Assembly: GCA_029259845.1 (NCBI GenBank)
Contig: JAJDEI010000026.1
Location: 62,001 to 126,000, forward strand
Direction: 5' to 3'
From: Planctomycetaceae bacterium
Lineage (GTDB): Bacteria > Planctomycetota > Planctomycetia > Planctomycetales > Planctomycetaceae
Length of the DNA: 64,000 nt
The translations under genes were made by a program, and so were the position numbers. How positions within the stretch are numbered: position 1 is the first letter of the stretch; each line of letters opens with the position of its first letter. The notes beneath the pieces are model-generated. The model was not told where the DNA came from. It saw only the letters and a list, made by a program, of their open reading frames with translations, and ran no database searches. Of the stretch, positions 16,858-24,330 are shown in pieces.

Positions 16858-18318
16858 GTGAAGTATCACACTGTCATCATCGGCGCCGGGATGTCGGGCC
16901 TTGCAGCGGGGATTCGGCTCGCTTACTACGAGAAGCCGGTCTGCCTTCTCGAACGGCACACGACCATCGGCGGGCTGAATTCGTTCTACCGGCTCAGGGG
17001 CCGTAACTACGACGTCGGCCTGCACGCGGTCACCAACTATGCCCCACCGGGGACACGGACCGGACCGCTCGCCAAGCTGCTCAAGCAACTGCGGCTGCGT
17101 TGGGACGACTTCGACCTCGCCCCGCAAAACGGGTCATCGGTCGTCTTTCCCGGCCATCGCATCGCGTTTGACAACGACTTTGCATCGTTCGTGGACGACG
17201 TCTGTCGCCAGTTCCCGCAGCAGGCGGACCGCTTCCGCCGCTTGGTGGCGCATATCGGCCAGTTCGATGAAACCAGTCTGACGCAGCCGCAAACGTCAGC
17301 TCGCAACGTCCTGGGAGAATATCTCGGCGACCTCACCCTCATCGACATGCTGCTCTGTCCTCTGATGTTCTATGGCTCGGCGACGCCGCACGACATGGAC
17401 TTCAGCCAGTTCTGCATCATGTTCAAGAGCATCTTCCAGCAAGGGTTCGCGCGGCCATTGAAGGGCGTGCGGCAAATCCTCAAGGCGCTCACCCGGCATT
17501 ACAAGGAGTTGGGCGGCCAACTCAAACTGCGGCACGGCGTCCGCCAAATCAAGACGGACGGCAGCCGGGCGATCGGCGTAATCCTCGACGACGGCCGGGA
17601 AATCGAAGCCGAACACGTCCTCTCCTCCGCCGGGTTGGTCGAGACATACAGTTTGCTGCCGCCACATCTTCGGGAGGGCGAGGCTCCCGCCGAGCGGCAA
17701 CCACGACCGGCGTCCAACTTGTGCAACGGCTCGGCGGAAGCCTCGCCCTCCCAAGTGAAGATTTCCCCCGGAGAGGTCAGCTTCAACGAGGCAATTTTTG
17801 TCCTCGACTGTCAACCGCACAAATTGGGGCACGACGAGACAATCGTGTTCTACAACGATGCGGACCGCTTCCATTACGAGCCGCCGGCCGATCCGCTCGA
17901 TCTGCGGAGCGGCATCATCTGCTCGCCCAACAACTTTCGCTATGCCGACGGTGCCCAACTGGACGAGGGGTTCGTCCGGGTCACCGCCCTTGCGAATCCC
18001 GACTTTTGGATGTCGCTGCCGGATGAGGAATACGTCGACGCCAAAGCCGCATGGGGCCGGCGCATGGCCGAAGCCGCCGTGCGGCACATTCCCGACTTCC
18101 GCGAGCACATCATCGACACGGACATCTTCACGCCGCGGACGATCAAACGGTTCACCGGCCATCCCAACGGGGCCGTCTACGGAGCCCCGCACAAGGTGCT
18201 CGACGGCACGACCGCCATCGACAACCTCTACCTGTGTGGCACCGACCAGGGTTTCCTCGGCATCATCGGCGCCATGCTCAGCGGCATCACCATGGCCAAC
18301 AACCATTTGCTCCGCTGA
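16858..18318 (+). CDS. CrtI/retinol-saturase-type FAD-dependent oxidoreductase with repeat insertion
   Basis: A 486-residue flavoprotein of the phytoene desaturase / retinol saturase superfamily, which desaturates or saturates polyene or acyl chains. The N-terminus has the dinucleotide-binding fold VIIGAGMSGLAAGIRL followed by ERHTTIGGLNSFY. The C-terminal block NLYLCGTDQGFLGIIGAMLSG closes the FAD site. Residues about 272-299 (EGEAPAERQPRPASN...NGSAEASPS) are encoded by an R10 palindromic repeat and interrupt an otherwise smooth domain. I chose the GTG at 16858 because it leaves MKYHTVIIGAG, the usual short N-terminus; the frame is open from 16819. Its position after KS, ACP and GDPD suggests action on a lipid chain made by them. 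Confidence 0.88.
   Translation: MKYHTVIIGAGMSGLAAGIRLAYYEKPVCLLERHTTIGGLNSFYRLRGRNYDVGLHAVTNYAPPGTRTGPLAKLLKQLRLRWDDFDLAPQNGSSVVFPGHRIAFDNDFASFVDDVCRQFPQQADRFRRLVAHIGQFDETSLTQPQTSARNVLGEYLGDLTLIDMLLCPLMFYGSATPHDMDFSQFCIMFKSIFQQGFARPLKGVRQILKALTRHYKELGGQLKLRHGVRQIKTDGSRAIGVILDDGREIEAEHVLSSAGLVETYSLLPPHLREGEAPAERQPRPASNLCNGSAEASPSQVKISPGEVSFNEAIFVLDCQPHKLGHDETIVFYNDADRFHYEPPADPLDLRSGIICSPNNFRYADGAQLDEGFVRVTALANPDFWMSLPDEEYVDAKAAWGRRMAEAAVRHIPDFREHIIDTDIFTPRTIKRFTGHPNGAVYGAPHKVLDGTTAIDNLYLCGTDQGFLGIIGAMLSGITMANNHLLR
17671..17752 (+). repeat. R10 palindromic repeat inside a coding region
   Basis: The left arm CGGGAGGGCGAGGCTCCCG at 17671-17689 plus CCGAGC pairs with the right arm GGCTCGGCGGAAGCC... 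CTCGCCCTCCC ending at 17752. The intergenic sequence at 52490-52508 is identical over 19 bases to the reverse complement of the left arm. Confidence 0.85.
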
Positions 18319-18373
18319 TCGCCGCAACCCTTCCAGTCGAGGCATCAATCATCGCTTGCGGTTTCGCACGCCC

Positions 18374-18751
18374 TCAAAACAGGGTCCCGCCCTCGTCGTC
18401 CGCACCTTCATCGCCAGAAGACGCATCATCACCCCCCGCCCCGGCAGACGACCGTTTCCGCCGACCGGCCGATCCGCCACGCTGATCAATCGTCGCCGCG
18501 CTGTCCATCGGTTCGATAACCGGGTTGCCGTCGGCATCGAATCCGGTCAACTGTTCGATCCGCTGCTCCGCTCTGGTGAGCACATCATGGCAGTGCCGCA
18601 GCAATCCCATCCCCTCCTCGAAGCGGGCCAGCGACTCCTCCAGCCCGGTCGAGCCATCTTCCAGATCGCTCACAATCTCCGCCAGTTCCTCCAGCGCCGT
18701 CTCAAACGACTTCTGTTGAGACTTTCTCTTCCCCGACTTTTTCTTCGCCAT
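18374..18751 (-). CDS. xseB: Exodeoxyribonuclease VII small subunit
   Basis: A 125-residue small subunit of exonuclease VII. Several copies bind the long C-terminal helix of XseA to form the enzyme that degrades single-stranded DNA. The family core SFETALEELAEIVSDLEDG...LEESLARFEEGMGLLRHCHDVLTRAEQRIEQLTG occupies residues 15-72. The remaining 50 residues are a disordered Gly/Ser/Asp-rich tail (SSAGAGGDDASSGDEGADDE), longer than in enterobacteria. The ATG lies eight bases after the xseA stop, so the two subunits form an operon, as is usual. Confidence 0.93.
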   Translation of the reverse strand: MAKKKSGKRKSQQKSFETALEELAEIVSDLEDGSTGLEESLARFEEGMGLLRHCHDVLTRAEQRIEQLTGFDADGNPVIEPMDSAATIDQRGGSAGRRKRSSAGAGGDDASSGDEGADDEGGTLF

Positions 18752-18758
18752 TGCGCCG

Positions 18759-19988
18759 TCAGTCCTGTGTTGATTTGGTTTCTATGGCTGGCGCCGGCTC
18801 GACGCTCTCCACCCGCGAGAGGATCCGTCCGTCTCGCAGCCTCGTGACCAGTTGTTCATCGGCGGCAACATCTGCTGTGTGCCGGACGACAGTCCCGGAC
18901 TCGGCCCGTAGGGTGATGCTGTATCCCCGCTCGAGCACCTTGAGCGGACTCAGGGCGTTGAGTGATGCGGCCATGCCGGCGAGCCGCGATTGTTCGTGCT
19001 GCGTCCGTCGGCGGATGGCGCGCAGCAGTTGCTCGTGCCATTCGTCGAGCCGTTGGGCCTGTTGCTGAATGCGCTCATACGGATGCTGCAGCACGCGGCG
19101 AGAGGCGAGCAGGTCGAGCTGTCGCCGGGCGGCTGCCGCCCGTTCTCGCAAGGATGAGGTCAGACGGCTGCCGACGTGCTGCATTTGGGACATCAACTCC
19201 GCGCGGTCCGGGACAACCAGTTCGCCCGCTTCACTGGGCGTGAGCGCGCGGCGGTCGGCGACCAGATCGGCAATCGTGACGTCGATTTCATGCCCCACCG
19301 CACTGACGACCGGCACCGGACAAGCCACGATCGCCCGTGCGACGGCTTCCTCATTGAACGCCCACAAATCTTCGAGACTCCCCCCGCCGCGTCCGACGAT
19401 CACGACGTCCACATCAGCAATGTGCGGCACCGTCTCCAGTGCCCGCGCGATTTGCGGAGCGGCCGCATCCCCCTGCACGGCGACCGGCAGCAGCACGATG
19501 TTTACCGACGGCCAACGCCGCGTCAGCACCTGCAAGACGTCGCGGATCGCCGCCCCCGTCGGACTGGTGATGATGGCGATTCGCCGCGGAAAGGGGGGCA
19601 GCGGCCGTTTCCTGCCCGGCTCGAACAGCCCCTCCGCCTGCAGCCGTTCATGCAATTGGCGAAATGCCAGTTCGAGCGGCCCGATCCCCTCGGGAACCAG
19701 TTGCTCGACCACCAGTTGGTACGAGCCGCGTGCCGGATAGAGTTCGATCGGCCCGACGGCGACGAGTTCCATGCCGTCGGAGACCTCGAACTTGAGCCGC
19801 GCGGCGGTCCGCTTCCACATCACCACCCGCAACTGCGCCCGTTCATCCTTGAGGGTGAAGTACACATGCCCGGAAGCAGCATGCATCGAACTCGACACCT
19901 CTCCCCGCACGCAAACGAGCGGGAAACTCCCCTCCAGGCAGTCTTTCAACTGCCGCGTCAGCTCAGTGACGGTGAGCGTGTCAGTCAT
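18759..19988 (-). CDS. xseA: Exodeoxyribonuclease VII large subunit
   Basis: A 409-residue catalytic large subunit of exonuclease VII. Order of parts: N-terminal OB-fold (VRGEVSSSMHAASGHVYFTLKDERAQLRVVMWK, about residues 27-59), the catalytic domain with ITSPTGAAIRDVL and VIVGRGGGSLEDLWAFNEE, GHEIDVTIADLVADRRA, then a long coiled-coil (about 255-345) and a C-terminal barrel with LERGYSI. All hallmark motifs are present. The ATG at 19988 is chosen for AAGGA nine bases upstream; an upstream in-frame start lies in R2 repeat DNA. It is co-transcribed with xseB. Confidence 0.95.
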   Translation of the reverse strand: MTDTLTVTELTRQLKDCLEGSFPLVCVRGEVSSSMHAASGHVYFTLKDERAQLRVVMWKRTAARLKFEVSDGMELVAVGPIELYPARGSYQLVVEQLVPEGIGPLELAFRQLHERLQAEGLFEPGRKRPLPPFPRRIAIITSPTGAAIRDVLQVLTRRWPSVNIVLLPVAVQGDAAAPQIARALETVPHIADVDVVIVGRGGGSLEDLWAFNEEAVARAIVACPVPVVSAVGHEIDVTIADLVADRRALTPSEAGELVVPDRAELMSQMQHVGSRLTSSLRERAAAARRQLDLLASRRVLQHPYERIQQQAQRLDEWHEQLLRAIRRRTQHEQSRLAGMAASLNALSPLKVLERGYSITLRAESGTVVRHTADVAADEQLVTRLRDGRILSRVESVEPAPAIETKSTQD

Positions 19989-20002
19989 GGGCGGTCTTCC
20001 TT

Positions 20003-20130
20003 GTTCCCAAACTCCAGTTTGGGAACACACCTCTCGAAACTCCGTTTCGCAGGAGCGGCGAATCCCCTCTGCACCCGCCTCGCGCGAAGCGGAGCTTCGG
20101 GGAGCGAGGGAACTGGAGTTTGGGAACGAG
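20003..20130. repeat. R2 composite palindromic block, copy 1
   Basis: Three hairpins in order: GTTCCCAAAC..GTTTGGGAAC (20003-20026), CGAAACTCCGTTTCG (20035-20049), and a closing arm with CTGGAGTTTGGGAACGAG (20113-20130). The same order and spacing recur at 40632-40734. It lies directly upstream of xseA. Confidence 0.85.
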
Positions 20131-20333
20131 GGATATCGTTGGACGCACGCTCTTCACCCCGAAGGCGTTCAACATCACAGCCCAGGGTCGCGAACAACGT
20201 GAGCGCACCCTGGGGGAACCAACCAATGAATTCACTACCCTGAAAAGGGTTGAACAATCGTCACTAGCCCTGGGCGATGTTGGCAAACGCCTTCGGCGTA
20301 TTCGCATGACAGAAACTCATTGTCATTGTCTGA

Positions 20334-20366
20334 ACTGGGAACGACTGAAACTCCGGTTTGGGAACG
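20334..20366. repeat. R2 fragment
   Basis: CTGGGAACGACTGAAACTCC followed by GGTTTGGGAACGAAG, a decayed R2 palindrome just downstream of the TIM-barrel gene. The rest of 20131-20333 shows no gene. Confidence 0.55.
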
Positions 20367-20377
20367 AAGGTCCGGAG

Positions 20378-21169
20378 TCAGAACCCGGCGACATTCTGCA
20401 CATACTGAACAGCGCGGCACGCATCGCCGAATGGGTCGTCCCCGGCTGTGCGACTGACCGTCAGCCAACCGGAGTAGTTCATCTCATCGATGACCGCCAA
20501 CAGTTGTTCCCAGTCGCATTCCCCGCGACCAACCGGCGTCTCTCGCCCGCCTCCGTCGGCATCCCGGATCGCATCGCGAACGGTCACATGAGTGACAACC
20601 GCGTGTAACTCCCGCAACGACGACACCGGATCGTGCCGCGACATCACCCGTTCCGCCGGATCGAAATCGACACCCAGCGGCCCCGTGCTGACGGCGTTGA
20701 TCAGCGACAACAGCGTCTTGGGAGCATCCCCCGCCGGTGTGATCGACAGCGTGACACCGACATGATTCCCATGTCCCGCCAGATCGGAGAGCACGTCGCG
20801 CAGCCGCGACCATTCGTCAACTTCGTTTGTCTCAGGAATGCTGCCAATCCGACAGGTCAGAACACGTGCCTTGAGATCCCAGGCAAACTGCATCGCCTGT
20901 TTGATTGCTGCGACGCGGGTGTCAAGATGCTCTTCGTCATGCAACGTCCGCCGCAGCGGAAAAGTGAGCGAAGCGACGACCAGTTCGCGTTCGCTCAGCG
21001 CGTGCAACAACTGCCGTCGCCCGGTCTCGCTGAGATTGGCCGGCTTGAGCTGCTGACGAGCATCAAACTGCAACCCGGTCGCCCCGGCCTGAGCGGCCAG
21101 CTTGACGACGTCCCGCAAATCAGGCGAGAACCGGGCCGTCGCAACGGCAGTACGAAATCGTTGCATCAT
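20378..21169 (-). CDS. Sugar phosphate isomerase/epimerase-like TIM-barrel protein
   Basis: A 263-residue protein of the xylose-isomerase-like TIM-barrel (AP endonuclease 2) superfamily, a group abundant in planctomycetes with mostly unknown substrates. The beginning (DLRDVVKLAAQAGATGLQFDAR), the middle (VTLSITPAGDAPKTLLSLI, LGVDFDPAERVM) and the end (WEQLLAVIDEMNYSGWLTVSR) match the barrel strands. Several usual metal-ligand Glu/His positions are replaced (for example LSITP where VE is common), so catalytic activity is uncertain. The ATG at 21169 is used; a second ATG is adjacent. No operon partner is evident. Confidence 0.8.
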   Translation of the reverse strand: MMQRFRTAVATARFSPDLRDVVKLAAQAGATGLQFDARQQLKPANLSETGRRQLLHALSERELVVASLTFPLRRTLHDEEHLDTRVAAIKQAMQFAWDLKARVLTCRIGSIPETNEVDEWSRLRDVLSDLAGHGNHVGVTLSITPAGDAPKTLLSLINAVSTGPLGVDFDPAERVMSRHDPVSSLRELHAVVTHVTVRDAIRDADGGGRETPVGRGECDWEQLLAVIDEMNYSGWLTVSRTAGDDPFGDACRAVQYVQNVAGF

Positions 21170-21255
21170 AGTCACTGTCAAAAAAGAGCGAGCAAATCAG
21201 AAGGGACGATACCCAAACCGCGGGAACCGTTCCACAGTCCACCAGACATATCAGA

Positions 21256-21278
21256 GCCCGGAGCGTTAGCGATGGGTC
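21256..21278. repeat. R7 fragment
   Basis: GCCCGGAGCGTTAGCGATGG, a single arm of the R7 palindrome, next to the R5 block. Confidence 0.5.
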
Positions 21279-21314
21279 AAACAGAAGCGACGAGGTTCGC
21301 CCTTTCCATCAGTC

Positions 21315-21454
21315 CGGGTGGCCCAGCCGCTGCGGCTGGGTCGCACAGCCACAAGAGGCTTCACACTCAGCCACCGGACGTTCCGGACGGGTTGCGATTG
21401 CATTGCGAGGCCTCCTGTGCCTGCGGCACCCAGCCGTGCTGGTTGGGCCACCCA
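21315..21454. repeat. R5 palindromic block, copy 1
   Basis: About 140 bp with inverted ends GGGTGGCCCAGCCG and GGTTGGGCCACCC and inner palindromes (CAGCCGCTGCGGCTGGG). Related sequence is at 43197-43300; both share GTGCCGCAGGCACA and GAACGTCCGG. It occupies the gap before the methyltransferase gene's 3' end. Confidence 0.75.
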
Positions 21455-21473
21455 CAAACCACGGCCCGAAGCG

Positions 21474-22157
21474 TCACGCACGCTTTCTGATCTCCAGAAT
21501 CTGAAATCGTCCTCGCGTCGGAAACGCGCAGACGTCGCCATTCTCATCCCGCAGCGAGATCCGAAATCGCCGCTCCAGCGCCGCTTGGTAGAACTCGACG
21601 AGGGGAGTCCGGCCCGGGTCGCCGATCCAGCAGCAACCATCGTCGGTCAGCATGGTGTCGATCAGATCGAGGACCGGGGTGTGATGCCGCGTTTCAAACA
21701 GGACGTCGCACGCCAGAATGACCGGAAAACGCTGCTCCGGAGGCCGCCGCCAGTCGAGCAGCGACACATCCGCTGCCGGAAACCCGTTGAGGGCCGCGTT
21801 GTGCCGCGCGGCTGCCAGGGATGAGCGGTCGCCGTCCGTCAGGTGGACCCGCCAGCCTCGCACCAGGCCGGCGATGCCGACCAATCCCAGTCCGCAACCA
21901 ACCTCCAGCACGTCGGTCCCCGTGGGCCAACCGGCCCGTTCGAGAAGACGCGACATGACCTCTGCGGCCGGCCACAGGGTCGCCCAGTAGGGCATCGAGT
22001 CATCCCGGCGGTTCGCCTCCAGCACCTCTTCGGTATCCAACAGGGCGTCGGGCGTCACCGGGACTGCCAGTTTGATCGTGGTCCATCCGAGATCGACCGA
22101 CCGCTGATGCCATCCTCCGGGAACGGGCGGCAATGATGGTTGTTCTTCGATCTGCAT
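21474..22157 (-). CDS. Class I SAM-dependent methyltransferase (lysine-methyltransferase-like)
   Basis: A 227-residue Rossmann-fold methyltransferase resembling the METTL/nicotinamide N-methyltransferase-16 group that methylates protein lysines in eukaryotes. Seen motifs are PYWATLWPAA (a hallmark of this group), DVLEVGCGLGLVGIAG (SAM-binding motif I), HLTDGDRSSL (acidic loop end) and VILACDVLFET (motif post-II). The bacterial substrate is unknown. The ATG at 22157 begins MQIEEQPS; the longer open frame upstream runs through repeat DNA. The gene is isolated. Confidence 0.85.
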   Translation of the reverse strand: MQIEEQPSLPPVPGGWHQRSVDLGWTTIKLAVPVTPDALLDTEEVLEANRRDDSMPYWATLWPAAEVMSRLLERAGWPTGTDVLEVGCGLGLVGIAGLVRGWRVHLTDGDRSSLAAARHNAALNGFPAADVSLLDWRRPPEQRFPVILACDVLFETRHHTPVLDLIDTMLTDDGCCWIGDPGRTPLVEFYQAALERRFRISLRDENGDVCAFPTRGRFQILEIRKRA

Positions 22158-22188
22158 GATCGCAAGTTCGTGTTGACATTCAAGATTG

Positions 22189-22302
22189 GGTAGCACGGGT
22201 TGTCCCAACCCGTGTCGCCCCGCGACAAGAAGCCTCTGGGGGAATCGTCCGTTGAAGGACATGCTTCCCGCCGCTGCGCGGTACCGGTTGGGACAACCAG
22301 TG
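22189..22302. repeat. R13 palindromic block
   Basis: Hairpin CACGGGTTG TCC CAACCCGTG at 22194-22214, and a second, GGTTG GGA CAACC, at 22286-22298. The rest of the 22158-22481 gap shows no gene. Confidence 0.7.
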
Positions 22303-22481
22303 AGCCCCTGCAAGACGGGCCGTTCGAATGTCAACACGATCGAGTTCGGTGACGTCGATTGACATGATGCTGTGTGGTTTGGTGTGATCCGGATGTCTGG
22401 GCGAACGTTTCTTCCAAGGAAGCCTGCGCGCGGACGAACAACCCAGAGCCGGATCACGGACAGCCATCTTAGATCAACCTG

Positions 22482-23048
22482 ATGCCCACCACACCACCAC
22501 CCGAATGGGTTTATTATCTGTGCGGCATCCTGCTGCTCGTCGGCAACCTGGCGGCGTGGGTGGGGACGCTGTTTATGATGCCCGGGAATTGGATCATCGT
22601 CGCATTGGCCGCCCTGTCCGCCTATTTTCTCCCGGAGACGGAGCAGGGATTGGGGTTTGGTTGGATGTTCGTCGCCATTCTGGGCGGGCTGGCGCTGCTG
22701 GGTGAATTTGTTGAGTTCTTCGGCAGCGCTTCGAAGGCCAAGCAATACGGAGCGAGCCGCCGGGCCATGGTGCTCTCGATCCTGGGGGCCATGCTGGGTG
22801 CAATCGTGGGCGGAATGATCGGATGGCCGCTCGGCCCGATCGGCGGCGTCGTGCTCATCATTGTCGTCGGCGGTGCGGGCGCCTTTGCCGGCACCTATGC
22901 TGGCGAGACCTGGAAGGGCCGCCCCCGCAGCGAACGCATGGCCGTCAGCCGCGCGGCCCTGTTTGGCCGGCTATTCGGCACGGCCGGCAAACTCATCATC
23001 GGCATGGCCATGGTCAGCCTGACGGCGCTCGCCTCGTTCTATTTCTGA
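22482..23048 (+). CDS. DUF456 family membrane protein
   Basis: A 188-residue protein with five or so membrane helices and glycine-zipper-like stretches (ILGAMLGAIVGGMIGWPLGPIGG). It matches the DUF456 family, whose function is unknown. Conserved marks are LLLVGNLAAWVGTLFMMPGNWIIV at the N-terminus and EFFGSASKAKQYGASRRA between helices. The end is hydrophobic (MAMVSLTALASFYF). No partner gene is adjacent. Confidence 0.88.
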   Translation: MPTTPPPEWVYYLCGILLLVGNLAAWVGTLFMMPGNWIIVALAALSAYFLPETEQGLGFGWMFVAILGGLALLGEFVEFFGSASKAKQYGASRRAMVLSILGAMLGAIVGGMIGWPLGPIGGVVLIIVVGGAGAFAGTYAGETWKGRPRSERMAVSRAALFGRLFGTAGKLIIGMAMVSLTALASFYF

Positions 23049-23111
23049 TCACGTGATTGCGGATCACGCGGCACCAGTTGGCGACGAGCGTTCCCGAGCG
23101 GCCCGCGGAGG

Positions 23112-23378
23112 TCACGCCTGATTCCGCTGTAAGTTTCTGAGGCTTTCCAAGCAAGCCTCGGCAGTCAAGCCTTCGTCCATGGCATCGCAGATTGCATCTG
23201 CGATCTCATCGTCGGTTAGGCTCACCTTGGCGTCTTTGCGAATTGCCTCAGTCAGCGCGGGCTCGTCGCCAAAACCAAAGGCACCGGTAAGCCACGCTTC
23301 GATGGCCTGGATCGGCGTCAGCGATCGTAATGACTCAAAACGTTCCTTGTTTCGCATTGGAATTCGCTCATTCTCCAT
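23112..23378 (-). CDS. Small hypothetical protein
   Basis: An 88-residue acidic, mostly helical protein (MENERIPMRNKERFESL...). There are no membrane segments and no family I recognise. The pattern DEIADAICDAMDEGLTAEACLESLRNL looks like a real protein rather than a shadow frame. The start is uncertain among 23399 (GTG), 23378 and 23357. Confidence 0.5.
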   Translation of the reverse strand: MENERIPMRNKERFESLRSLTPIQAIEAWLTGAFGFGDEPALTEAIRKDAKVSLTDDEIADAICDAMDEGLTAEACLESLRNLQRNQA

Positions 23379-23559
23379 CGGCAAAGTCGTTCGCCGCACC
23401 GTCTCTCATTCGCCCAACGGTTCCGCACGGCCGTCGCCGTTCATGCAACTCCAGCCGGCAGTGTATGGGACTCAGTTTACCAAGTTCCCGGTTGTCGAGT
23501 CACCCGAATGGCGATTCGGCACGGACGCCGAACCCGGCGGCTACCCGCTGTTGGTTGCC

Positions 23560-23859
23560 TCACGTATCATCCAACCTACGGTGAAAAAGGAGCAGCTCAA
23601 GACCTCGGCCGAGAATTGCTCCTCCAAAGAAAAACGTGATGGCGCCGATCGGAGCGCCAAAAAACATGGCCGGTAGGACGGTCAGCCCGCAAACGAACTC
23701 GCCTGGGGAGGGCGGTGGCGGTAGCAGCAAGTGAAAACCGAGGTATCCACCTGGAAAGAACGCGACTGTCGCGATCATCTTGCTGAGGATTCCGTACGTC
23801 GATGAGCCAACTGAACGGGGAATCGGAGATTGCTGCGGCGTAGGTGGATCAGCGTTCAT
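23560..23859 (-). CDS. Small membrane protein
   Basis: A 99-residue protein with a Pro/Ser-rich head and two or three hydrophobic helices (MIATVAFFPGGYLGFHLLL, VCGLTVLPAMFFGAPIGAI, FFFGGAILGRGLELLLF). The family is not recognised. Its ATG overlaps the TGA of the upstream 43-residue frame (ATGA), suggesting translational coupling. Confidence 0.6.
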   Translation of the reverse strand: MNADPPTPQQSPIPRSVGSSTYGILSKMIATVAFFPGGYLGFHLLLPPPPSPGEFVCGLTVLPAMFFGAPIGAITFFFGGAILGRGLELLLFHRRLDDT

Positions 23860-23987
23860 TTGAGCGGCATGTTCGCGGAAGTTTCGCCTGTGTCCCTTCT
23901 CTGCCAGAAGAGATCAACCAACGGTTTTTCGGCTGTCAATGTGTCGGCCAGTCTGGTCACGCGCGACACGGCATCGCGAGTCACCAT
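23856..23987 (-). CDS. Very short coupled ORF (43 residues)
   Basis: MVTRDAVSRVTRLADTLTAE is followed by KPLVDLFWQRRDTGETSANM. The ATG is preceded by GGAGA at a good distance. The stop overlaps the start of the next small gene. It could instead be the remnant of a longer gene, since the frame is open upstream to 24242 but with poor, Arg-rich composition. Confidence 0.4.
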   Translation of the reverse strand: MVTRDAVSRVTRLADTLTAEKPLVDLFWQRRDTGETSANMPLK

Positions 23988-24215
23988 GCGGCGTCTCCGA
24001 CGCGGGCGAAACACTCGCCCTCGGTTCTGCCGGAACCGGACCGGAGCACCACGCTCGCCCAGATTCCGGCAGACAACGATCATTGTGCGCAGCGCTCTCC
24101 CCGGATGGCAACAGCAATCCGATCCGGCAACGTTAGCCCGGTCGGACGTCGGCAACACGTCGAGGAACTCGTGGAAACCGGAGTGGTTGATGACGCACGT
24201 ATCAGACCAGTTGAT

Positions 24216-24303
24216 CCCAAGCCGACGGCTCCGCCGTCGCACGGATTGGGAAAGCCGTCCGATTTCAACCGATCGACCGACGGCAGAGCTGTCGGCTTGG
24301 GAG
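24216..24303. repeat. R3 palindromic block, copy 1
   Basis: The left arm CCCAAGCCGACGGCTCCGCC and the right arm, which ends GACGGCAGAGCTGTCGGCTT plus GGGAGG, are inverted. The partner copy is at 27651-27704. No gene is seen in 23988-24330. Confidence 0.8.
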
Positions 24304-24330
24304 GGGAAGTTGGTCTGAATGGACGGGCCC

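Noticed and set aside
14012-18318. A firm ladderane or polyketide biosynthesis assignment
   Set aside because: Only four genes are present, without the radical SAM enzymes or multidomain modules such systems need; kept as a cautious finding.
21315-21454. Possible CRISPR array or tandem leader
   Set aside because: The palindromes are neither evenly spaced nor separated by unique spacers of constant size; no cas genes are in the window.
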